DNA of 24,968 bases, taken from Neocallimastix lanati (nom. inval.). Taxonomy: Eukaryota; Neocallimastigomycota; Neocallimastigomycetes; Neocallimastigales; Neocallimastigaceae. Position 1 is the first letter of the stretch; each line of letters begins with the position of its first letter. The position numbers were made by a program, and so were the translations under genes. Below are positions 1 through 8,229 of the stretch, piece after piece. Below the pieces are notes generated by a model. That model saw nothing but the letters and a program-made list of their open reading frames with translations. It ran no database searches and had not been told where the DNA came from. The stretch is taken from positions 365,001 through 389,968 of the forward strand of contig JACVTC010000157.1 in assembly GCA_016946835.1 (NCBI GenBank), given 5' to 3'.

Positions 1-58
1 AATAAAATAAATAGTAGAATATGAATATAAAATACAGATTGAATAAAATAAAATAAAA
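1..58 (-). repeat. Left arm of foldback-like inverted repeat (copy A), cut by window start
   Basis: This stretch reads AAATAGTAGAATATGAATATA, then a TACAGATT core, then AATAAA-type pentamers. It is the reverse complement, with a few changes, of the satellite unit that fills 426-1463 (AATCTGTACTTTATATTTAT...). It therefore forms an inverted pair with that array across the 59-341 spacer. Copy B (9777-10238) shows the same arm-spacer-arm layout. The left boundary is not visible because the window begins inside the arm. Confidence 0.6.
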
Positions 59-341
59 TAAATATCTAATATTTTTTTTTATTAAAGAATATTACAGATC
101 AATGTTTTAGAAATGAAAATTTTTTACATTTTTATTGTATTCAATTGATGATGTAATTTAATATATAAAACAATATTATTGATTGTTAATAATCTCATTA
201 AATATAAATGATTTTTTTTTGCTTTCTAACATATATAATTAAATAAAACATTTTATTTTTAAAAATAAATTGTCTTTAATATTCTTTAATAAAAAATAAT
301 TATAAATATATATTTTATTTTATACATTCAATATTTAATTA
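59..341. repeat. Spacer between inverted arms, copy A
   Basis: AT-rich non-coding DNA that recurs almost base for base at about 9908-10120. Shared landmarks are TTAAAGAATATTA, CAATGTTTTAGAAATGAAAA, TGATGTAATTTAATA, CATTAAATATAAATGATTTT and AATTGTCTTTAATATTCT. No reading frame is present. The conservation shows that the inverted structure and the transposase behind it were copied together. It may be the body of a non-autonomous element or the subterminal region of the MULE element. Confidence 0.6.
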
Positions 342-425
342 ATTTTATTTTATTTTATTTTATTTTATTTTATTTTATTTTATTTTATTTTATTTTATTT
401 TATTTTATTTTATTTTATTTTATTT
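342..425. repeat. ATTTT pentanucleotide microsatellite
   Basis: A pure run of the five-base unit TTTTA, roughly 16 to 17 copies, leads directly into the 63/57-bp satellite. The same pentamer makes up about half of each satellite unit, so the satellite probably grew out of this run. Confidence 0.95.
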
Positions 426-1463
426 AATCTGTACTTTCTTATTTAATATTCTACTTTTTATTTTATTTTATTTTATTTTATTTTATTTAATCTGTACTTT
501 CTTATTTAATATTCTACTTTTTATTTTATTTTATTTTATTTTATTTTATTTAATCTGTACTTTATATTTATATTTCAACTATTTATTTTATTTTATTTTA
601 TTTTATTTAATCTGTACTTTATATTTATATTTCAACTATTTATTTTATTTTATTTTATTTTATTTAATCTGTACTTTATATTTATATTTCAACTATTTAT
701 TTTATTTTATTTTATTTTATTTAATCTGTACTTTATATTTATATTTCAACTATTTATTTTATTTTATTTTATTTTATTTAATCTGTACTTTATATTTATA
801 TTTCAACTATTTATTTTATTTTATTTTATTTTATTTAATCTGTACTTTATATTTATATTTCAACTATTTATTTTATTTTATTTTATTTTATTTAATCTGT
901 ACTTTATATTTATATTTCAACTATTTATTTTATTTTATTTTATTTTATTTAATCTGTACTTTATATTTATATTTCAACTATTTATTTTATTTTATTTTAT
1001 TTTATTTAATCTGTACTTTATATTTATATTTCAACTATTTATTTTATTTTATTTTATTTTATTTAATCTGTACTTTATATTTATATTTCAACTATTTATT
1101 TTATTTTATTTTATTTTATTTAATCTGTACTTTATATTTATATTTCAACTATTTATTTTATTTTATTTTATTTTATTTAATCTGTACTTTATATTTATAT
1201 TTCAACTATTTATTTTATTTTATTTTATTTTATTTAATCTGTACTTTATATTTATATTTCAACTATTTATTTTATTTTATTTTATTTTATTTAATCTGTA
1301 CTTTATATTTATATTTCAACTATTTATTTTATTTTATTTTATTTTATTTAATCTGTACTTTATATTTATATTTCAACTATTTATTTTATTTTATTTTATT
1401 TTATTTAATCTGTACTTTATATTTATATTTCAACTATTTATTTTATTTTATTTTATTTTATTT
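426..1463 (+). repeat. 57/63-bp tandem satellite, 18 units
   Basis: The block AATCTGTACTTT occurs 18 times. The first two units (starting 426 and 489) are 63 bp and continue CTTATTTAATATTCTAC. The next 16 (552, 609, 666 ... 1407) are exactly 57 bp and continue ATATTTATATTTCAACTA, followed by ATTTT pentamers. The 57-bp units look identical, indicating recent amplification or homogenisation. The array forms the right arm of the inverted repeat. After 1463 the sequence passes through T-rich pentamers to GTATACTTGTACTTAC, the diverged unit type that makes up the whole right arm in copy B. Confidence 0.95.
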
Positions 1464-1660
1464 TATTTTTTTTTATTTTATTTTATTTTTTTTTATTTTG
1501 TATACTTGTACTTACTATTGCATTCTTTATTTATTTATTTTTTTTTTTTTTTACAAATAATTGAAAAACTAATTTTTCAAAATTAGTATTTAGAATAATA
1601 TTGGATAATTAATATAATAATTTTAATTATTATATTAAAAAATATTTATAAAATATAGAA

Positions 1661-2689
1661 ATGGAAAAAAATCTTATTATTGATATAAGTGAGTCTAACA
1701 AAGGAAAAAAATAAATTATTATTAATAAAAAATATAAATTTAATTTTTCATATATAAGAAAAGATAATTCAAAAGTTTATGTACAGAAATAAATATAAAT
1801 CTTTTATTATTTTAAATGATAAGGAAGAAATCTTAAAATATGATAGTTCACATAATCATCCTGAAAAAGAATACGATATATCTCTATCTATAATGAAACA
1901 TAAAATTAAAGATGGAATTGAAAAAGTTCAATTCCTTATGGTATAAAAATAAAACCCCTATATAATAAAATTTCTAAAGAAATGTGATTTATATGTCCAG
2001 AATATAATTCAATTAAATCCCAAATATCAAGAAATTTAAATAAAAAACTATCATCTAATGTAATCACATTTGCTAAAATTCCTAGTGAATTTTAATACTA
2101 TAAACAAAGTGAGGTGAAAATTTTATGATATTCAAAAAATATTAATTTAATAATTTTTCAATCTCCTTTTCAAGTAAAACTATTTAGGGAATATAATGAT
2201 GATATATTTGTTGATGGTACATTTTTTATTGCCCCTAAATTTAGTTATCAAATATTTCTTACAAGAACTTATGCTAAAGAATTAGTTAGTTTTTACACTA
2301 CTTCTTTTGCAATATTACAAAATAAAAAACAAGAAACATATAAAATATTTAAAAAATTAAAAGAAAAAATGCTAATACATGTAACAATAATATTATAATT
2401 GCAGAATCAATTGTTATTTAAATAATTTATTTCCAGCAATACCATCTTATTATGAATTAATAGATAAATTAAATGAACTTGAACATTTACCATATTATGA
2501 TTATCAAAGAAAAATAAGAGGAATTTGGAAAATAAAAAAAAAAGAACAATAAATAAAGCTAATGAAATCAGTGTCTTAATTGAATGCTACAAAAATATTG
2601 AAACCAAGTTAATTGATACTAAATGTGATAAAAATAATACTATTAATTTGTGGTTTGATTGTTTAACTGATTTAAATAATATAATATAA
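1661..2689 (+). pseudogene. FLYWCH/MULE-type transposase remnant, copy A
   Basis: MULE-family transposases cut and paste Mutator-like DNA elements. The ATG at 1661 opens MEKNLIIDI, but the frame is broken by stops and shifts throughout. An N-terminal FLYWCH-like zinc-binding region is recognisable from the spaced SSHNHPEKEYD at about 1845-1880. The MULE core follows at about 2150-2350: FQSPFQVKLF, DDIFVDGTFF with the first catalytic Asp, then APKFSYQIFLTRTY and SFYTTSFAIL. After KKLKEK the core is deleted and the sequence jumps to a C-terminal part (YYELIDKLNELEH, YYDYQRKIRGIWK) ending at 2689. Copy B at 10346 aligns over the first two thirds, including DNA upstream of the ATG. Family call is from motif recognition; the gene is clearly non-functional. 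Confidence 0.75.
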
Positions 2690-3064
2690 ATATTATTTAA
2701 TAATAAATAATTAAGAAATGAGGAATGACCAAACGAAATAATCAGAATTCTGTCATTCAAAAATTTAATTTATACAGCTTATTAAATTTATACAGTTTAA
2801 ATAAATATTCAAATACGTCTCTATTATTAATAATTTTATCATTATAATTATTATTTTTTTTTAATAAAATTTAAATAAAAGAATTATTATTAATAATATT
2901 TATATTTTTAATAACATTTATATTTTTATATAATTTTTTTATTAATAGTATTTAAATAAAAGAATTAAAATCATAAAATCTAACCATTATATGATTTATT
3001 TAATTATTCACTTAATAATTATTTTAAAATTGAAATAACAAAATAATACAATAAAATAATATTA
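2690..3064. other. Gene-free AT-rich DNA
   Basis: No open frame or recognisable motif. It contains short A/T-rich repeats such as TTAATAATATTTATATTTTT and TTTAAATAAAAGAATTA, the latter seen near 2870 and again near 2950. Confidence 0.6.
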
Positions 3065-3340
3065 TGTAGCATAATATAGCTATAGCCACAAATTTATATA
3101 TATCACGTGAATAAATTGGCGTAATGCAACCTCCCCATTTATAGTATTTATTTATATTTATGTGTATTTATTTATTTTTATTTAAGTTAATTATCTTTTA
3201 ATATTTATTTAATTAATTTTTAATTTATTCTATGTTATGTAAAACGCATGTAGTAACATGTGACTTTATTACTTATTTAAAGCTGAAAGATAGATCATAC
3301 ACTTACATTTCCCTTGTATACCATATTCCTTAAGGAATAT
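3065..3340 (+). repeat. Possible solo LTR
   Basis: Begins TGTAGCATAATATAGCTATA after very AT-rich DNA and is richer in G and C than its surroundings (ATCACGTGA, TTGGCGTAATGCAACCTCCCC, AAAACGCATGTAGTAACATG). Near the end, TTATTTAAAGCTGAAAGATAG looks like a core promoter, as expected inside an LTR. No matching partner and no convincing target duplication is visible. The call rests on the TG start, the local composition and the promoter-like end. Alternatively it is an unrelated intergenic patch. Confidence 0.3.
3323..3340. repeat. 18-bp perfect palindrome
   Basis: ATATTCCTTAAGGAATAT is its own reverse complement over all 18 bases. It lies just before the AATAAAT microsatellite and at the end of the possible solo LTR. 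It could be a protein-binding site or a cruciform-prone spot. Confidence 0.85.
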
Positions 3341-3370
3341 TAATATAGATCTAAATTTAATAAAACTAAC

Positions 3371-3660
3371 AATAAATAATAAATAATAAATAATAAATAA
3401 TAATAAAAGGAGTATTTATTAATAAATAATAAATAATAAATAATAAATAATAAATAATAAATAATAAATAATAAATAATAAATAATAAAAAATAAATAAT
3501 AAATAATAACTAATAAATAAATAATAAATAATAAATAATAAATAATAAATAATAAATTATAAATAATTTATAATAATAAAAAGAGTATTTACTAATAAAT
3601 AATAACTAATAAATAATAAAAAGAGTATTTACTAATAAATAATAAATAATGAATAATAAA
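3371..3660. repeat. AATAAAT heptanucleotide microsatellite
   Basis: An imperfect run of the 7-base unit AATAAAT, interrupted by short islands (AAAAGGAGTATTTATT near 3405; AAAAAGAGTATTTACT near 3577 and again near 3617). The islands themselves repeat, so there is higher-order structure. No coding potential. Confidence 0.9.
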
Positions 3661-3716
3661 AATAAAAAAATTCCAAAAATGTGTTAAATTTGTTAAGAGT
3701 CGTGAAATTTGAGTTT

Positions 3717-4367
3717 AATAATTATATCAACTTTATTAATATGTTTTAGGATAATAAAGAATAGTAAATTATTTCAAATTACATGTTTATATACTTATAC
3801 AATGTGGCTTATACATTATATATACAATGTGTTTTAATACATTATAAATACATTGTATATATAATATTCTAACAAAATTAATAATTATATCAACTTTATT
3901 AATATGTTTTAAGATAATAAAGAATAGTAAATTATTTCAAATTACATGTTTATATACTTATACAATGTGGCTTATACATTATATATACAATGTGTTTTAA
4001 TACATTATAAATACATTGTATATATAATATTCTAACAAAATTAATAATTATATCAACTTTATTAATATGTTTTAAGATAATAAAGAATAGTAAATTATTT
4101 CAAATTACATGTTTATATACTTATCAATGTGGTTTATACATTATATATACAATGTGTTTTAATACATTATAAATACATTGTATATATAATATTCTAACAA
4201 AATTAATAATTATATCAACTTTATTAATATGTTTTAAGATAATAAAGAATAGTAAATTATTTCAAATTACATGTTTATATACTTATACAATGTGGCTTAT
4301 ATGTTATATATACAATGTGTTTTAATACATTATAAATACATTGTATATATAATATTCTAACAAAATT
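3717..4367 (+). repeat. 163-bp tandem repeat, four copies
   Basis: Units start at AATAATTATATCAACTTTAT at 3717, 3880, 4043 and 4205. Lengths are 163, 163, 162 and about 163 bp, with only a few differences (for example TATACAATGTGG versus TATCAATGTGG in unit 3, and CATTATAT versus TGTTATAT in unit 4). Each unit carries a long perfect inverted repeat. In unit 1 it is 3815-3830 against 3850-3865, 16 bp of stem ending ACAATGT/ACATTGT with a 19-base loop. The array ends in AAAATTAAAG and a 23-base poly-T. Confidence 0.95.
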
Positions 4368-4371
4368 AAAG

Positions 4372-4439
4372 TTTTTTTTTTTTTTTTTTTTTTTGTAACA
4401 GAAAAATTTTATTAAATGTAACAGAAAAATTTTATTAAA
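4372..4439. repeat. Poly-T run plus 23-bp direct duplication
   Basis: A run of 23 T is followed by two perfect copies of a 23-bp block beginning TGTAACAGAAAAATTTT, at 4394-4416 and 4417-4439. This looks like replication slippage or a short target duplication beside the 163-bp array. Confidence 0.85.
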
Positions 4440-4590
4440 ATTTTGTCAAATTAAATTAATTAAAAAATTGGAGAAAAAAACTATTTTTAAATTTTATTTT
4501 ATTTTTTTTTAATTTAATACTAAATTTATTTTTTTTTTTTTTTTTTTTAATTTATTATTTTAATTTTAAATTTTTTTTATTTAAATTTTT

Positions 4591-4654
4591 ATTTTATTTT
4601 ATTTTATTTTATTATTTTATTATATTTAATCTGTACTTTATATTTATAATTCAT
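4591..4654 (+). repeat. Isolated single unit of the 57-bp satellite
   Basis: ATTTT pentamers followed by TTTAATCTGTACTTTATATT and TATAATTCATAG match one unit of the 426-1463 array. Finding one diverged unit 3 kb away shows that the unit is dispersed. Confidence 0.8.
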
Positions 4655-5307
4655 AGATTATTTGAATCAATAAATAATAATAATAATGATATTATTATTA
4701 TTATTTTGAAAAGAATATATAAATAACTATATATTAAAATATCTTTTTTTTTCTTTTTGTTTTTTTTGTTTTTTTTTTACTAAATTATTTATAAGCATCT
4801 CTTCTATTAAAAATATTTATTAATATTTATTAAATATTAAAATATTTTTTATTAAAGCTTAATATTTTATAAAATACTGCTCAAGAAATTAAAAAGTGTA
4901 AAAATGATCAATTAATTATTTATAATTTTTAATGATTATATTATAAATTATTATCTTAAAAACATATTTTAAATTTAATATTTAATTTTTTTATATATTT
5001 AAAATTATTATTAGTTATATATATATTTTGAAAAATTATAAAACATATGATAAAACATTCCATTTTCTATAAGCATAAATTCTAATGTTATGATATTTAT
5101 TATTATATATATAACGTATTATTTATTTTTTTTTAAAAAATTTATTTATTTATTATAGTTTTATTTATTTATTTTTTATTTATTTGGGTATTTATTTAAA
5201 TTACATGTATTATTTATTTGTTTTATTATTAATTCATTTATTTATATACTTTTAAAAAAATATTTTCGAAATGAAACTTTCCTTAATGAAAATTTTCGAA
5301 ATGTCTC
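4655..5307. other. Gene-free AT-rich DNA
   Basis: Only homopolymer tracts (T-rich near 4742-4780) and AT-rich sequence. The block ATTTTCGAAATG occurs twice, near 5262 and 5291. No supported gene. The 5' LTR of copia copy 1 must lie in the last few hundred bases before 5642, but its left border cannot be set because no second LTR is present. Confidence 0.5.
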
Positions 5308-5468
5308 ACATTTATAAAATTATAATTCTATATTAAATTTACTTAAATATTGTTAATATATAAATAAATAAAATAAATAAATTTACAAAACATATTATAT
5401 ACATTTTACATTTATAAAAAAATAATTCTATATTAAATTAGCATTATCTATGTTAATATCATAAATTT
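5308..5468. repeat. Imperfect 100-bp tandem duplication
   Basis: ACATTTATAAAATTATAATT at 5308 recurs as ACATTTATAAAAAAATAATT at 5408, exactly 100 bases on. Both are followed by CTATATTAAATT and then by a GTTAATAT block. It lies where the 5' LTR of copia copy 1 is expected, so it may be an LTR-internal repeat. Confidence 0.6.
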
Positions 5469-5642
5469 ATATAATGATTTTTTTAATTATATGCATGTAT
5501 TAAAATATTCATAAAAATATGTAAATCATATGTATCATATGATAAAGAATTATAGATGCAATTTCATTTTCATATTTGTTTTTTAATTCGGAGTTCTTTT
5601 AATAAAATTAAGTAAATTGATACGCGTATTTATAATCTAACA

Positions 5643-5670
5643 GATTAAGAGTTTCATGAAGAGCTCTTAA
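5643..5670 (+). promoter_or_regulatory. Primer-binding site and leader hairpin, copia copy 1
   Basis: The sequence CA (5641-5642, a plausible LTR end) is followed by GATTAAGAGTTTCA. The same CAGATTAAGAGT-Y-TCA stands directly after the 5' LTR of copia copy 2. Its reverse complement contains GACTCTTAATC-like sequence, matching the anticodon arm of eukaryotic tRNA-Lys(CUU). TTAAGAG (5645-5651) also pairs perfectly with CTCTTAA (5664-5670) around a 12-base loop. Primer identity is inferred. Confidence 0.55.
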
Positions 5671-5680
5671 TAAAATTGTT

Positions 5681-5836
5681 AACAACATAATTAATAAAAA
5701 TATAAAATAAATTAAAATTAACAACATAATTAATAAAAATATAAAATAAATTAAAATTAACAACATAATTAATAAAAATATAAAATAAATTAAAATTAAC
5801 AACATAATTAATAAAAATATAAAATAAATTAAAATT
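5681..5836. repeat. 39-bp tandem repeat in copia leader, four copies
   Basis: The block beginning AACAACATAATTAATAAAAA starts at 5681, 5720, 5759 and 5798, giving four virtually identical 39-bp units between the primer site and the Gag start at 5871. The minus-strand open frame it creates (a repeating hydrophobic 13-residue unit) is a by-product of the repeat and not a gene. Copia copy 2 lacks this repeat. Confidence 0.95.
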
Positions 5837-5870
5837 AAATTTTATAAAATAAATTAATATAACTATTAGA

Positions 5871-6433
5871 ATGTCAAATAATAACGAAAAACATTATAAA
5901 CTCAAATAAAACTTTGAACAGCACGAATTATAATATATGGTACGACACCATATCCACAGCTGTTGAAAAACTTGGTCTGTCTGAATATCTTGAGAAATAT
6001 ATTGTTAAAGAATTAGAAGATCAAAGAAAAGATAATAATATTGTTAAACAAGTTAAGAGTAAAAATAGCCAAGTAAGGCTAGTTATTATCAATTCTGTCA
6101 CTTCAAAGATACATGAAGAGATAATAGTAATTATACCTGCTTCCCTAATAATAGAAACTTTAAAAACCGAATATGGCAAGGAAACTGAAGATATGACACA
6201 ATGGATTAGAAAATTAAAATCCATTAAAGTAAATAAGATGGAGGAAATCCCCAAAAGCCATTAGAAAAATTAAGAAAATTTTTCAGAACATGGATGAAGT
6301 TAAGTCAAACATGACAGAAAAAGAAAAATTAAAATATTTTATAAATACTTTACCAGAAAAATATAAAAGAAAATTAGTGATAAAAGAAGCTACTAAAGTT
6401 GATAATCTTTATTACCAAATTAAGAGGATTTGA
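5871..6433 (+). pseudogene. gag: Copia Gag remnant, copy 1
   Basis: Gag forms the virus-like particle that packages retrotransposon RNA. The ATG at 5871 starts MSNNNEKHYKL and soon hits a stop. A one-base shift leads to NKTLNSTNYNIWYDTISTA, the typical copia Gag opening around N-Y-x-x-W. The main stretch runs to a stop at 6264. Another shift gives DEVKSNMTEKEKLKYFINTL and PEKYKRKLVIKEATKVD, ending at 6431-6433. Order and motifs match the UBN2-like Gag family, and the layout parallels Gag of copy 2 at 19119. At least two frameshifts make it non-functional. Confidence 0.8.
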
Positions 6434-6866
6434 CAATGTGGAACTATATCGATAATTGGGAATCTGATAAATTTACATATAATGATGATCCAATAGAAAT
6501 CGATTATGCTGGAAAATTAAATAATAAAAAAAAACCTCTTAAAAGGCAAAACAAACATAATAATTACGGATATAACCAGAACTCAATTAATCATAATAAC
6601 AATAAACATAATAATAATAAAAATTCTAACAATAAAAATTTTAATAATAATAAAAATTTTAATTATAATAAAAATTTTAATTATAATAAAAATTTCAATT
6701 ATAATAAAAATTTTAATTATAATATAATTATAAAAATTCAAACAATAATAATTTTGACAATAAATTTTGCGAAATGTGCGATAAGACAGGATACACTACT
6801 AAAGATTGCTATTTTAATCCAAGGAATCCAAGAAGTAAATGCCATAAATATTATAATAATAATTAA
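6430..6866 (+). pseudogene. Gag C-terminal part: Asn-rich tract and altered zinc knuckle
   Basis: An Asn/Lys-rich tract with the hexad NKNFNY repeated several times (about 6640-6725) leads to a zinc-knuckle segment at 6768-6809, CEMCDKTGYTTKDC. The expected CX2CX4HX4C spacing is kept, but the zinc-binding His is Tyr (codon 6792-6794, TAC). Copy 2 has the intact CSICDKHDHFTRNC. The knuckle is in a different frame from the Asn tract start, so a shift lies near 6725. A TAA at 6864-6866 is followed in the same frame by the integrase remnant. The family role is nucleic-acid binding in Gag. Confidence 0.75.
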
Positions 6867-7401
6867 GAAAGAAGAAACAATAATAATAAGAGAAGCAATA
6901 ACAATAAATGGTATATCGATTATATTGATAAATTCAATTTAGATAATGAATATAACTTTGACTTAAATTATTATGAATTAAGAACTAATATTGAAGATAG
7001 TGCTTACACCAAAAATAGTCAACATTCAAATAATAATGGCAAAAAGTTTACTTTATTCATTAATCGTTATGGTAAAAATATTGTTATTGACAAATATTTA
7101 CGCGTCAATAATATTGAGAAAGAAACTATTAAAGAATCTAATACAAATCTAATCAAAATTAATCATATAAAAATATTTGGTTGTGTAACTCAATATAAAG
7201 ACCTTCATTCAAAAAGAAAAAAAGTTTACTCCAAACACAAAGAAAGGCATTTTTCTAGGGTATAGCGAAAATTTTAGTAGCTATATAATCATGGATTATC
7301 ACAATTATAAAATACACTATGTTCGTGATATCCATTGTATGGAAAATATTCCAACTAATCTCAAAATTCAAAATAATATTCAAAAACTACAGACAAAATA
7401 G
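6867..7401 (+). pseudogene. Copia integrase C-terminal remnant, copy 1
   Basis: In frame after the TAA is unassigned sequence (KWYIDYIDKFNLDNEYNF and onward). From about 7160 the integrase C-terminal signature appears: NHIKIFGCVTQYKD, comparable to NLRVFGCRAYYYVD in copy 2. A one-base shift in the AAAAAA region near 7215-7225 then gives TPNTKKGIFLGYSENFSSY and the KIHYVRDIHCMENIP end, with a stop at 7399-7401. The protease, the zinc-binding HHCC module and the whole DD35E catalytic core are absent, which points to one large internal deletion before about 7140. The family joins cDNA to host DNA; this piece cannot. Confidence 0.75.
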
Positions 7402-8229
7402 ATTCATTTAATAATAATTCCAATAATTATAATCATGAATTTCATGATGAAAATTTAGTTAATAGCTCAGACTCAAGTGAAATCTTAAAAAATCAGAATA
7501 ATATGTACAATTCTAATGAAGAAATTTATAGTAATAAAAAATTTTAACAGTTTTGAAGAAAAAGTTTTTAATAATGACCTAACCTTAATTAATAATAATT
7601 TGATGATAATTGATAAATAATTTTCAAGATATTAAGTAAATTTTATGAAAAAATGTAAACAAAAATGAATAAAAATGTATCAAATTAATGTATTAGAAAA
7701 TTGATATTAAATTATATTTTCATATTCTTTAAAGTTATATTAAAAATATATTAAATTAAATTATGAACTCTATTAATCTTAAAAAGAATAATAATTCATA
7801 AAAAAGAAATTGTAAATAAACATATTAGAAGGGAACTTTTATATGAAGAGAAGAAATAATTAGTCAAAAATAATGAAGTGTTATTAATAAATTAAATAAT
7901 AAAAATTTAAAATTTTTAAGTTATATTATTGAAAATATAACTTCTTTGAATAATAAATTATTTTCGTGTAATTATTTATAAAATAAATTTCGTGTAAAAT
8001 TAATAGTAAATTTTTATCATAAAAAAAAAAAAAAATAAACAAAACTATCTTTATATAAATTTTTTATTATTATAAGTTGTAAAAAAATTCTTTCTTTAAA
8101 GTTAGAATTTAATTACAACTTTAGAATAACATTATAATATTAATAAATATATTATCTTGTTATCAATAATAATTCCAATAAAAATTTTTCATCAATTAAT
8201 AATGAAAAATTCAATAATAATATTTTTGT
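7402..8229 (+). other. Degenerate low-complexity linker between integrase and RT, copy 1
   Basis: Continues as Asn/Ser-rich coding-like sequence (NNNSNNYNHEFHDENLVN, SSDSSEILKNQNN) to about 7615, then becomes AT-rich with stops in every frame. A short basic segment near 7800-7850 (HKKEIVNKHIRRELLYEEKK) resembles the charged linker of copia polyproteins. No independent gene is visible. Confidence 0.5.

Noticed and set aside
426-1463. CRISPR-like array.
   Set aside because: Units are contiguous and identical with no unique spacers; it is a satellite in eukaryotic DNA.
5608-5805. Minus-strand hydrophobic repeat protein.
   Set aside because: It is the translation of a 39-bp tandem repeat in the copia leader, opposite to the element's coding strand.
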